Source: Pseudorhodoplanes sp049324435 (GTDB taxonomy: Bacteria; Pseudomonadota; Alphaproteobacteria; Rhizobiales; Xanthobacteraceae). Taken from it: a DNA stretch of 64,000 nt. The stretch spans positions 14,074-78,073 of the forward strand of contig JBMOOQ010000018.1 of the NCBI GenBank assembly GCA_049324435.1. The letters are read 5' to 3'. Below the pieces are notes generated by a model, which ran no database searches, was not told the DNA's origin, and saw only the letters and a list, made by a program, of their open reading frames with translations. Made by a program: the position numbers and the translations under genes. Position 1 is the stretch's first letter. Every line of letters starts with the position of its first letter. This document shows positions 26,432 to 35,250 of the stretch, one piece after another.

Positions 26432-27559
26432 ATGACCACCACGACGACGGGTCCAACCGATGGTCCGCCGCCGCAGATGACCGGCAGTCCGCTGACGTTG
26501 CGGCGCCAGCTCCTGTTCTGGAGCGGTGCGCTGCTCGTTTTCATCGCGCTGCTATGGCTGCTCGGCGATGTGATGATGCCGTTCATTGCCGGCATGGCGC
26601 TTGCCTATCTGCTCGATCCGCTGGTCCGGCAGGTGCAGCGTCTGGGTATCAACCGCGCAATTTCCTCGGTCGTGGTGGTTCTGGTCTTCATCTTCATTAT
26701 CGCGCTGGCGCTGATCCTGCTGTTGCCGGTGCTGACCGAACAGATCGCCGAATTCGCCGCGCGGGTGCCGCATTATGTCGAGCGGCTGCGTCAACTCATC
26801 AACGAAGTGAGCCAGGGCTGGATCGGCCAATATCTCGGCGAAAAGCTTCCGGAGGCGCAAAAGTCCGCGGGCACGGTTGCGGCAACGGCTGCAGGCTGGG
26901 CAGGGACGTTTCTCGGGTCGCTATTGTCCGGCGGACGCGCACTGGTATCGGTGCTGTCGCTCGTCATCATCACGCCGATCGTGGCATTCTATCTGTTGCT
27001 CGACTGGCCGCGCATGCTGCAGACCATCGATTCCTGGACTCCGGTGCATCATCGCGACACCGTTCGCGGTCTGGCCCGCGAGATGGATCGCGCCATTGCA
27101 GGATTTGTCCGCGGTCAGGCTATCGTTTGCCTGATTCTCGGCACGTTTTACGCCGTCGCGCTGATGCTGATGGGGGTGAATTTCGGCCTTTTGATCGGCA
27201 TCGCGGCGGGGCTTCTCGGTTTTGCGCCATATGTCGGCACGATTACAGGTTTCCTGCTGGCGGTGGGCGTCGCCACGGCGCAGTTCTGGCCGGACTGGCA
27301 TATGCCGGCAATGGCCGCAGCGGTGTTCATGGTCGGACAATTCGTCGAAGGCAATATTCTGCAGCCGCAACTGGTCGGCAAGGAGATCGGACTGCATCCG
27401 GTCTGGCTGATGTTCTCGCTTCTCGCCTTTGCCTATCTGTTCGGCTTCGTCGGCTTGCTTGTGGCGGTGCCCGTCGCCGCAGCAATCGGCGTGCTGGTGC
27501 GCTTTCTGCTGCGGCAATATCTGGCAAGCTCCTACTATACGGGCGGCAAGCCGGTTTGA
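26432..27559 (+). CDS. AI-2E/PerM family transporter
   Basis: This 375-residue protein has about eight membrane segments in the AI-2E transporter (PF01594) pattern. A pair of helices lies near residues 28-68, and helix 3 (SSVVVVLVFIFIIALALILL) precedes a long amphipathic region (100-160). The C-terminal block ends LLVAVPVAAAIGVLVRFLL. Substrates in this family are varied and mostly unknown. AGGGGA lies 10 nt before the ATG. The hdaA gene starts 4 nt after its stop, a gene pair widespread in alphaproteobacteria. Confidence 0.9.
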   Translation: MTTTTTGPTDGPPPQMTGSPLTLRRQLLFWSGALLVFIALLWLLGDVMMPFIAGMALAYLLDPLVRQVQRLGINRAISSVVVVLVFIFIIALALILLLPVLTEQIAEFAARVPHYVERLRQLINEVSQGWIGQYLGEKLPEAQKSAGTVAATAAGWAGTFLGSLLSGGRALVSVLSLVIITPIVAFYLLLDWPRMLQTIDSWTPVHHRDTVRGLAREMDRAIAGFVRGQAIVCLILGTFYAVALMLMGVNFGLLIGIAAGLLGFAPYVGTITGFLLAVGVATAQFWPDWHMPAMAAAVFMVGQFVEGNILQPQLVGKEIGLHPVWLMFSLLAFAYLFGFVGLLVAVPVAAAIGVLVRFLLRQYLASSYYTGGKPV

Positions 27560-27563
27560 GCCG

Positions 27564-28241
27564 ATGGTGTCGCCGCCGCGACAGCTCGCGCTTTCGCTCA
27601 GACATGCCGAGAATCTGTCGCGCGAGGATTTTCTGCCTGGGCCGTCCAACGAAGCGGCGCTCGCCATGGTCGAGCGCTGGCCGGACTGGCCTGCGCCGGC
27701 GCTTGCGATCACAGGTCCCGAGGGCAGCGGAAAGAGCCACCTGGCTTCAATCTGGGCGGATCTGTCCGGCGCGCGGGTGGTGTCGGCGCGCAGCCTGCAG
27801 ACGACGATGCTGCCGGATGCGCTGGCGACCGGCGCGCTCGTGCTGGAGGACTGCGCGTCCAGCACGATCGATGAGCGCGCGCTGTTCCATCTGCTCAATC
27901 TGGTGCGCGAGCAGAATGGCAATCTGCTGATGACCGCACGCACCGTGCCCTCATCATGGATGGTCGCGCTGCCCGACCTTGCGTCGCGGCTGCGGGCGAT
28001 CCCGGCGGTTACGGTTTCGACCCCGGACGATGCGTTGTTGCGCGCGGTGATGATCAAGCTGTTTGCAGACCGCCAGCTTGCCGTGGACGAGAGCCTGGTC
28101 GGCTATCTCCTGACCCGGGTAGGCCGGTCGTTCGGGGCGATCCGGGCCGCCGTTCAGACGCTGGATCGCGAGGCGCTGCAGCGCAAAAGGCCGGTGAACA
28201 GGGCGCTCGCGGCCGAATTGTTCCGCGAGCTATCATCGTGA
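27564..28241 (+). CDS. hdaA: DnaA-related regulatory ATPase HdaA
   Basis: This 225-residue AAA+ protein resembles the DnaA ATPase core without its DNA-binding domain. Walker A is GPEGSGKS (51-58), a Walker B-like ALVLEDC follows, and sensor regions are LLMTARTVPSSW and DLASRLRAIP. The N-terminal QLALSLRH fits the clamp-binding motif of Hda proteins. With the beta clamp, Hda stimulates ATP hydrolysis by DnaA after initiation and so limits re-replication. Its position between perM and ppk is the common alphaproteobacterial order. Confidence 0.9.
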   Translation: MVSPPRQLALSLRHAENLSREDFLPGPSNEAALAMVERWPDWPAPALAITGPEGSGKSHLASIWADLSGARVVSARSLQTTMLPDALATGALVLEDCASSTIDERALFHLLNLVREQNGNLLMTARTVPSSWMVALPDLASRLRAIPAVTVSTPDDALLRAVMIKLFADRQLAVDESLVGYLLTRVGRSFGAIRAAVQTLDREALQRKRPVNRALAAELFRELSS

Positions 28242-28334
28242 CAATGGTTCTCTTACCATGGTGACGCACCAGCCCCGCGCGTCACGGGGTAGTCACGAAT
28301 TTGTCTTATCGTGCGTCTTCGCTGGAATCCGGAC

Positions 28335-30545
28335 ATGCAAGAACGCGCTGAAGCCATTGTTCTGAAAGATGAATCTGCTCCGCAGGGTCAGGTTCAGGAG
28401 GCCCGGATTCCGAGCCTGATGAGCAGCCCCGAGCGCTTCATCAATCGCGAATTGTCGTGGCTCCACTTCAACCGCCGCGTCCTCGACGAAGCAGCCAATC
28501 CAAACCACCCGCTGCTGGAGAAGCTGCGCTTTCTGTCGATCTCGGCGAACAACCTCGACGAATTCTTCATGGTGCGCGTGGCTGCGCTGAAGGGTCAGGT
28601 CCGCGAGGGCGTCACCGATCGTTCGCCCGACGGGCTGACGCCCTCGGAACAGCTCGCAAAGATTTCCGAAGTCGTATCTGTGCTCGCCAGCGACCAGCAG
28701 ACGCGCTGGCGCGAACTACGGCAGGAACTGGCCGACAACGGCATCGTCATTGTCGATGCGCAGGGCGTCACCAAGCAGGAGCAGGACTGGCTCGAAGAGC
28801 AGTTTCTGTCCTCGATCTTTCCGGTACTGACGCCGCTCGCGATCGACCCGGCGCATCCGTTCCCGTTCATTCCCAATCTCGGCTTCACGCTGGCGCTGCA
28901 ACTCTCGCGGGTCAGCGACGGCAAGGCGATGAATGCGCTCATTCGCGTACCGCACAAGATCGAGCGCTATGTGCATCTGCCGCGGGCCGGCGAGGGCGCG
29001 CCGCTGCGCGTTATCACGCTCGAACAGGTCGCCTGCCTGTTCGTTGGCCAGCTCTTCCCCGGTTACGTGATGAACGGCGTCGGTGCTTTCCGAGTGATCC
29101 GCGATTCCGAAATCGAAATCGAGGAAGAAGCCGAAGACCTTGTGCGTTCATTCGAGACGGTGCTCAAGCGCCGCCGGCGCGGCTCGGTGATCCGCCTCGA
29201 ACTCGAACAGGCGATGCCGGAAGATCTGCGCCGCTTCGTGCAGCGCGCCATGGGCGTCAGCGACGACGAGACGTTCCTGGTCGACGGCATGCTGGCGCTC
29301 AACGACCTCAAGGAAATCGTGGCGATCGGCCGGCCCGACCTCCTTTTCGCGCCCTATAATCCGCGCTTTCCGGAGCGCATCCGCGATCATGGCGGCGACT
29401 GCTTTGCGGCGATCCGTCAGAAGGACTTCATCGTCCAGCACCCCTATGAATCGTTCGACGTTGTCGTGCAGTTTCTGCAGCAGGCGGCGCGCGATCCGGA
29501 TGTGATCGCGATCAAGCAGACGCTCTATCGAACCTCGGCCGAGTCTCCGATCGTCAAGGCGCTGGCGGAAGCCGCCGAAGCCGGCAAATCCGTGACCGCG
29601 CTCGTCGAGTTGAAGGCGCGTTTCGACGAGGAGGCCAATATCCGCTGGGCGCGTGACCTCGAACGCGCCGGTGTGCAGGTGGTGTTTGGTTTTATCGAGT
29701 TGAAGACCCATGCCAAGCTGTCGCTCGTGGTGCGGCGCGAGGCCGGCAAGCTCGCGACCTATGTGCATGTCGGGACCGGAAATTATCATCCGATCACGGC
29801 ACGCATCTACACCGACCTGTCCTATTTCACTGACGACCCTTCGATCGCACGCGATGTCGGACGCATCTTCAATTTCATCACCGGCTATGCGGAGCCTGCC
29901 GAACTCGAAGTCATGGCGGTGTCCCCGGTGTCGCTGCGCAAGCGGCTGGTCGAGCATATCGACGCCGAGATTGCCCATGCCAAGGCCGGCCGTCCCGCCG
30001 CGATCTGGCTGAAGATGAATTCGCTGGTCGATCCGGGCATGATCGACAAGCTGTACGAGGCATCGCAGGCCGGGGTTGCGGTGGATATTGTGGTGCGCGG
30101 CATCTGCTGTCTGCGGCCGGAAGTGCCGGGCCTCTCCGACAATATCCGGGTCAAATCGATCGTCGGCCGTTTTCTCGAACACTCCCGCATCTATTGCTTC
30201 GGTGCCGGCCACGGACTGCCGCATCCCAAGGCTGTGGTTTACATTTCCTCGGCCGACATGATGCCGCGCAATCTGGACCGCCGGGTTGAGGTGCTGTGCC
30301 CGATCACCAACCCGACCGTCCATGAACAGGTGCTCGACCAGATCATGGTGGTGAATTTCAACGACAACGAGCAGAGCTGGAAGGTCTTGCCTGACGGCAC
30401 CGCAACCCGCATAAGGCCCGCGAAAGGCGAGGAGCCTTTCAACGCCCAGAAATACTTCATGACCAATCCGAGCCTGTCGGGCCGTGGGAAATCGCTCAAA
30501 GAATCAACGCCACGCCGCCTTAGCCGGCGCCAAGAGCGCCGCTAA
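28335..30545 (+). CDS. ppk1: Polyphosphate kinase 1
   Basis: This 736-residue enzyme reversibly makes polyphosphate from ATP. The N-domain (SSPERFINRELSWLHFN) and head domain are present. The catalytic histidines align with E. coli as H459 in KTHAK (H435), H478 in VHVGTGNYH (H454) and H616 in FLEHSRI (H592). ATG 28335 is preferred over GTG 28311 because neither has a clear ribosome site and this gives the usual length. The 3' end overlaps the ppx start by 62 nt. A 93-bp gap follows hdaA. Confidence 0.95.
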   Translation: MQERAEAIVLKDESAPQGQVQEARIPSLMSSPERFINRELSWLHFNRRVLDEAANPNHPLLEKLRFLSISANNLDEFFMVRVAALKGQVREGVTDRSPDGLTPSEQLAKISEVVSVLASDQQTRWRELRQELADNGIVIVDAQGVTKQEQDWLEEQFLSSIFPVLTPLAIDPAHPFPFIPNLGFTLALQLSRVSDGKAMNALIRVPHKIERYVHLPRAGEGAPLRVITLEQVACLFVGQLFPGYVMNGVGAFRVIRDSEIEIEEEAEDLVRSFETVLKRRRRGSVIRLELEQAMPEDLRRFVQRAMGVSDDETFLVDGMLALNDLKEIVAIGRPDLLFAPYNPRFPERIRDHGGDCFAAIRQKDFIVQHPYESFDVVVQFLQQAARDPDVIAIKQTLYRTSAESPIVKALAEAAEAGKSVTALVELKARFDEEANIRWARDLERAGVQVVFGFIELKTHAKLSLVVRREAGKLATYVHVGTGNYHPITARIYTDLSYFTDDPSIARDVGRIFNFITGYAEPAELEVMAVSPVSLRKRLVEHIDAEIAHAKAGRPAAIWLKMNSLVDPGMIDKLYEASQAGVAVDIVVRGICCLRPEVPGLSDNIRVKSIVGRFLEHSRIYCFGAGHGLPHPKAVVYISSADMMPRNLDRRVEVLCPITNPTVHEQVLDQIMVVNFNDNEQSWKVLPDGTATRIRPAKGEEPFNAQKYFMTNPSLSGRGKSLKESTPRRLSRRQERR

Positions 30546-32142
30546 GACCGCCGCTAAGCCGGGCCGGGCCGCGCGGAAGCGGTCCGAACGCAGAAAATCC
30601 GAAAAGTCGATCGAGAAGGCCTCGCCGGCGGGGATCGAGGCCGCGCGGGGCCGGCTCGATCACGGGCCTGCGGTGGCGGTCATCGATATCGGCTCGAATT
30701 CGGTGCGCCTCGTGGTCTACGAGGGGCTTACGCGCAGCCCGACGCCGATCTTCAACGAAAAAGTGCTCGCCGGACTCGGCCGCCAGGTGCAATCCACCGG
30801 GCTTCTCGCCCCCGATGCCGTGGCCGAGGCGCTGGTGACGCTGCGGCGGTTCCGGGCGCTGTGCGACAACCTGCAGGTCGGACAGGTGTTCGGGATCGCG
30901 ACGGCGGCCTGCCGCGATGCCGAGAACGGACCCGCCTTCATCGCGGAAGCAGAACGCATCTGCCGCATCAAGATCGATATCCTGTCGGGAAAGCGCGAAG
31001 CCGAATTGGCGGCGCTCGGCGTCGTCTCCGGCATCTATGAGCCTGACGGCATAGCCGGCGACCTCGGCGGCGGCTCGCTTGAACTGATCGACGTGCGCGG
31101 CAACAAGATCCGGCGGGGCGTGACTCTGCCGCTCGGCGGCCTTGCGCTTAAGGACGTCGCCAATCAGTCGCTGAAGCGCGCCGAGAAGATCGCCGAGCGC
31201 GAACTGGCTGACGTGCCGTTCCTGAAATCGGGCAGGGGGCGCTCCCTGTATGCAGTCGGCGGCGCCTGGCGTGCGCTAGCCTCACTGCATATGGCGCAGA
31301 CCGGCTATCCGCTGCATGTGATGCACGGTTACACGCTGCGTGCGCGTGAGGCCCTGGAATTCTGCGAATTGGTCCAGCGGGTCGATCCGGAAACGCTGTC
31401 GCAGATCGAAGTGATCTCGACGGCCCGGCGGCCGTTGCTCGGTTACGCCGCAATCGTGCTCGGCAAGCTCATTCGCAGGGTCCGCCCGGAGAATGTGGTG
31501 ATCTCGGCCCTTGGCGTCCGCGAGGGCTTGCTCTATTCGATGCTAAGCGAGCGCGAAAAGTCCAAGGATCCGTTGATCGACGCCGCACGCAACCTCAATC
31601 TTCTGCGCTCACGCTCGCCGCAACATGGCGAGGAACTCGTGAAGTGGACCGACCGCTTCATGGATTCGAGCGGCATCGAGGAGACAGCTGCCGAACGGCG
31701 GCTACGCCATGCGGCCTGTCTGGTTGCGGATGTCGGATGGCGCACCCATCCCGATTACCGCGGCGAGCAGTCGCTCAATCTGATCGCGCATGCCGATTTC
31801 GTGGCGCTCGACCATGCCGGCCGCGCCTATCTCGCGCTTGCGGTGTATTTCCGGCATGTCGGAATCATGCACGACGACGAACTGTCGCCGCGGCTGCGCG
31901 AGCTCGCTTCAACCCGGATGCTGGATCGTGCCCGCATTCTCGGTGCCGCGATGCGCGTTGCCTATATGGTCTCGGCATCAACGCCGGGCGTGCTGCCCAA
32001 GACCCCGCTGCGGGTCGAACGCGGCAAGCTGATCCTGCGCCTGCCCGGAGCGCAGGCTGCACTCAACGGCGAGCGCGTGATGAACCGTATGCGCACGCTG
32101 GCCCGGCTGATCGGGCGCGAAGCCGTGGTGGCGACGGAGTGA
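30484..32142 (+). CDS. ppx: Exopolyphosphatase (Ppx/GppA family)
   Basis: This 552-residue protein hydrolyses terminal phosphate from polyphosphate or acts on pppGpp. It has the ASKHA phosphate-binding motifs VAVIDIGSNSVRLVV and DLGGGSLELIDV, then a C-terminal helical HD-like domain (about 350-545). The first 60 residues form a Lys/Ala/Arg-rich extension (AAKTAAKPGRAARKRSERRK) not needed for the fold. GTG 30484 is inside ppk1; the next in-frame GTG (30675) would cut into the first motif. Overlap with ppk1 suggests coupling of synthesis and degradation. Confidence 0.92.
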   Translation: MGNRSKNQRHAALAGAKSAAKTAAKPGRAARKRSERRKSEKSIEKASPAGIEAARGRLDHGPAVAVIDIGSNSVRLVVYEGLTRSPTPIFNEKVLAGLGRQVQSTGLLAPDAVAEALVTLRRFRALCDNLQVGQVFGIATAACRDAENGPAFIAEAERICRIKIDILSGKREAELAALGVVSGIYEPDGIAGDLGGGSLELIDVRGNKIRRGVTLPLGGLALKDVANQSLKRAEKIAERELADVPFLKSGRGRSLYAVGGAWRALASLHMAQTGYPLHVMHGYTLRAREALEFCELVQRVDPETLSQIEVISTARRPLLGYAAIVLGKLIRRVRPENVVISALGVREGLLYSMLSEREKSKDPLIDAARNLNLLRSRSPQHGEELVKWTDRFMDSSGIEETAAERRLRHAACLVADVGWRTHPDYRGEQSLNLIAHADFVALDHAGRAYLALAVYFRHVGIMHDDELSPRLRELASTRMLDRARILGAAMRVAYMVSASTPGVLPKTPLRVERGKLILRLPGAQAALNGERVMNRMRTLARLIGREAVVATE

Positions 32143-32170
32143 TCCTCAATTTCGGAGTGATCCTCAATTC
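32135..32170. repeat. 18-bp tandem duplication at the ppx / dioxygenase junction
   Basis: The unit cggagtgatcctcaattt (32135-32152) is repeated with one change at 32153-32170. The first copy contains the ppx stop (TGA 32140-32142) and the second contains the stop of the convergent dioxygenase (TGA at 32166-32164 on the minus strand). Confidence 0.8.
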
Positions 32171-33012
32171 AGGTGAAATTCAACGGCGACCTGACCGCTG
32201 CCGCTCGACGGAAAATAGTCGCAGAGCTGCTCGGCCCTGCCATCAAACCGGTCCCAGCCGAGCGCGCCGAACAGCATGACGGTGTCAGCCATCAGGGCCT
32301 CGCCATTGCATTTGCGGGTGTAATCAGGGAGCATTGCGCAGAATTCAGCGAAGCGGCCCTCGCGCCACAGGTCAAGGACGCGCAAGTCCATCTGACGGTT
32401 GAACTCGCTTGAGATTCGGTTCCAGGCTTCGGGTCCGAGTTTCGAATTCTCGAACAACTGATGCGACAGCGATCCGCTCGCCAGAATCGCGGCTTTTGAG
32501 CCGGATCGCTTTATCGCGCGGGTCACCGCCGCGCCAAACCTGCGAATCTCATCGACCGAGGCAAATACCGGAGAGGCGATCGGCACCACCGACATCGCCT
32601 TGTCCTTGTTCATGTAATGCATCGGGACGATGGTGCCGTATTCGACCGGCATGGTCTTGACCTTGTGCGCCAGGGCAAGCGGTCCGTCCTTGGCGGTTTC
32701 GGCGGCAATCAGGTCGGCGAGTTCGGAATTGCCGGGAAAGTCGTAGACGATGTCGTTGATCATGTGCGGCGCTTCCGGGCTGGTATAGCTGCCGCTGTGC
32801 CAGGGATTGGCGTTGATGTGGAATCCGAAATTCGAGATCCAGTGGGTGTCGAACACGACAAAGGTGTCGGCGCCGCGCTCGCGCGCCCGCTGGCCGATGA
32901 GCTTCAGCGCATTGATCGGTCCGTCGCGGGTGCCCTTCAGCGGCTCCAGCTGTTCCGACAGCATCAGGGATGGCACATGTGTGATCTTGGCGGCAAGAAC
33001 CAGTTCGCCCAT
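32164..33012 (-). CDS. hpaD: 3,4-dihydroxyphenylacetate 2,3-dioxygenase-like protein (class III extradiol, LigB fold)
   Basis: This 282-residue protein aligns end to end in my recollection with E. coli HpaD: MGELVLAAKITHVPS, VFDTHWISNFGFHIN, EYGTIVPMHYMN, LASGSLSHQ, WREGRFAEFCAMLP and FPSSGSGQV are all present. HpaD opens the ring of homoprotocatechuate next to the hydroxyls, using Fe(II). No other hpa genes (hpaE, hpaF, hpaG, hpaH) lie nearby, so the pathway is either scattered or the substrate differs. ATG 33012 is chosen because homologs start MGxL here. GGGAG lies about 12 nt upstream. Confidence 0.88.
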   Translation of the reverse strand: MGELVLAAKITHVPSLMLSEQLEPLKGTRDGPINALKLIGQRARERGADTFVVFDTHWISNFGFHINANPWHSGSYTSPEAPHMINDIVYDFPGNSELADLIAAETAKDGPLALAHKVKTMPVEYGTIVPMHYMNKDKAMSVVPIASPVFASVDEIRRFGAAVTRAIKRSGSKAAILASGSLSHQLFENSKLGPEAWNRISSEFNRQMDLRVLDLWREGRFAEFCAMLPDYTRKCNGEALMADTVMLFGALGWDRFDGRAEQLCDYFPSSGSGQVAVEFHLN

Positions 33013-33116
33013 TGGACAGCGCTCTCCCAAAACGGATTTTGGAGCACCATAGGAAGCGCGCCGTCCCACAAATTTGCGCTAGATCAATCCGGATGTTTCC
33101 GACGGCGTGGGCGCGC

Positions 33117-35180
33117 TTACGCCAGAGCGGAGCGTTTGCCGCCAAGCTGCGTGAGGAAAAATGCATATTCTTCCGCGGCTTCTTCCAGCGCGGTGTAACG
33201 GCCTGATTTGCCGCCATGGCCAGCGCCCATATTGGTCTTAAGCAGCAGGATGTTGTTATCGGTCTTGGTGGCGCGGAGCTTCGCCACCCATTTGGCCGGC
33301 TCCCAATAGGTGACGCGCGGATCGTTCAGTCCGGCGGTGACCAGCATCGCCGGATAATCCTGCGCACGCACGTTGTCATAGGGACTGTAGCTCAGAATAT
33401 ACTCGAATGCGGCCTTGTCAGTGATCGGATTGCCCCATTCCGACCATTCGCCGGGGGTGAGCGGCAGCGTTTCGTCGAGCATGGTGTTGAGGACATCGAC
33501 GAACGGCACATGCGCGCCAATCGCCCCGTAGAGGTCCGGCGCCTGGTTGACGATGGCACCCATCAGCTCGCCGCCGGCCGATCCGCCGGATGCTGCGATG
33601 CGGCCTGGCGAAGCAAAGCCCTGACCGATCAGGTAGCGCGTCACATCGACGAAGTCGTTGAAAGAGTTGGTGCGTTTGTCGAGCTTGCCGTCCAGGTACC
33701 AGCAAAAGCCGAGATCGTCACCGCCGCGAATATGCGCAATTGCGCAGGCGAAGCCGCGATCGAGCAGCGACAGGCGGTTGGTGGAGAAGCCCGGCGGGAC
33801 GGCGTGACCATAGGCGCCATAGCCATAGATGTGCAGCAGCCCTTTGCCGTCTTTCACAAAGTCACGGCGATAGACCACCGAGACCGGCACCATCACGCCG
33901 TCCCGGGCGGGGGCGACCAGCCGCTCGGTGACATATTGCGAGGGGTCGTAGCCGGTCGGGATTTCCCGGACTTTCAGCGTTTCAAGACGGCCGTCGGCGA
34001 GGTGGTAGTCGTAGACGGTATTCGGGGTCACCATCGACTGATAGTTCAGGCGCAGCCGGTCGACCCGGTATTCGCGGTTGCCGCCAAGACTTGCGACATA
34101 GCTTGCCTCCGGGAAGACAATGTAATGTTCGGCGCCGTCGGCATAGTCACGCAGCCTGATCTGCGACAGGCCGTCGATCCGCTCCTCGATCACCATCAGG
34201 TTCTCGAAGGTGGTAATATCGAGGATATAGTGGCGGTCGCTGCCGGGAATGATCTCGGTCCATTCCGCGGGCGCCGAAACCTTTGCGGTCACTACGCGGA
34301 AATTCGTGTGGGTGTCGTTGGTGCGGATATAGAGAATGCCCTCGCGCTCATCGAGATCGTAGAGACGGTTGGTAAGACGCGGTGAGACGAGCAGGGGCTG
34401 TGCATCGAGATCGGCCAGCGGTACGAGATAAATTTCGTTTGTCGCGTGATCGCCGGTCGAAAAGGTGGCGAAGCGGCGCGATTGCGTGCGGCCCAGGCTG
34501 ACGGTGAATTTCGGATCGTGTTCGCGGTAGACTTCGCGATCGGCGCTTTGCGGGTCGCCAAGCCGGTGGTGCCAGACCGCCTTGGAGCGCCAATGCTCGT
34601 CGGCGTCAGTGTAGAAGAAGCTCTTCGAATCCGCGGCCCAGATCAGTCCGTAGCGCCAGTTTTCGATCGTATCGGGAAGCTCGGTGCCGGTCACGAGATC
34701 GCGGATCTTGAGAGTGTAGCGCTCCGAACCGTTGGTATCCACGGCATAGGCCAGGAGACGCCCGTCGGGACTGACCGCATGCCCGCCGAGACGGAAATAC
34801 TCGTGGCCGGCAGCGAGCGCAGGCTCGTCGATGATGACTTCGTCCGGGCCCCCGGTGAATTTGCGCCGGTACCATTTTGGATATTCGCTGCCGGCATCGT
34901 AGGCGTACCAGTAGACGAAGTCGCCATCCTTTTGCGGGACGCTTGAATCATCGTCCTTGATGCGGCCCTTCATCTCAGCAACGATGGTGTCGATGAGACC
35001 GCGATGCGGTTTCATCGCCGCTTCGAAATAGGCGTTCTCTGCGTTGAGATAGGCGAGGATGTCGGGATCCCTCACATCCGGATAGCCCGGATCGCGCAGC
35101 CATGCATACGGGTCCTCGACGGTGATGCCGTGCCGGGTGAAGGAATACGGGACTCGCTTGGCAACGGGTGGATTTGTCAT
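33117..35180 (-). CDS. Oligopeptidase B-like S9 serine peptidase
   Basis: This 687-residue protein has an N-terminal seven-bladed propeller (about 60-400) and a C-terminal alpha/beta-hydrolase domain. The triad is Ser in ASGGSAGGELMG, Asp in GLNDPRV and His in GAGHGGKSGR. Oligopeptidase B (PtrB, protease II) cuts short peptides after basic residues in the cytosol, and no signal peptide is visible here. ATG 35180 (MTNPPVAKRVPYSF) matches the family start. GGAG is 13 nt upstream, so the ribosome site is weak. Confidence 0.92.
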   Translation of the reverse strand: MTNPPVAKRVPYSFTRHGITVEDPYAWLRDPGYPDVRDPDILAYLNAENAYFEAAMKPHRGLIDTIVAEMKGRIKDDDSSVPQKDGDFVYWYAYDAGSEYPKWYRRKFTGGPDEVIIDEPALAAGHEYFRLGGHAVSPDGRLLAYAVDTNGSERYTLKIRDLVTGTELPDTIENWRYGLIWAADSKSFFYTDADEHWRSKAVWHHRLGDPQSADREVYREHDPKFTVSLGRTQSRRFATFSTGDHATNEIYLVPLADLDAQPLLVSPRLTNRLYDLDEREGILYIRTNDTHTNFRVVTAKVSAPAEWTEIIPGSDRHYILDITTFENLMVIEERIDGLSQIRLRDYADGAEHYIVFPEASYVASLGGNREYRVDRLRLNYQSMVTPNTVYDYHLADGRLETLKVREIPTGYDPSQYVTERLVAPARDGVMVPVSVVYRRDFVKDGKGLLHIYGYGAYGHAVPPGFSTNRLSLLDRGFACAIAHIRGGDDLGFCWYLDGKLDKRTNSFNDFVDVTRYLIGQGFASPGRIAASGGSAGGELMGAIVNQAPDLYGAIGAHVPFVDVLNTMLDETLPLTPGEWSEWGNPITDKAAFEYILSYSPYDNVRAQDYPAMLVTAGLNDPRVTYWEPAKWVAKLRATKTDNNILLLKTNMGAGHGGKSGRYTALEEAAEEYAFFLTQLGGKRSALA

Positions 35181-35250
35181 TGATCGAATCAATCTCCGGC
35201 TCCCTGCCTTCGCAGGGCGACATCGACATGGATACGGCCCGCGATGTCCG

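Noticed and set aside
27429..27563. Upstream extension of hdaA
   Set aside because: It overlaps perM out of frame and encodes a Cys/Trp/Arg-rich stretch unlike Hda proteins.
30675..32142. Shorter ppx starting at GTG 30675
   Set aside because: It would begin inside the first phosphate-binding motif (VAVIDIGSN), so the longer start at 30484 is preferred.
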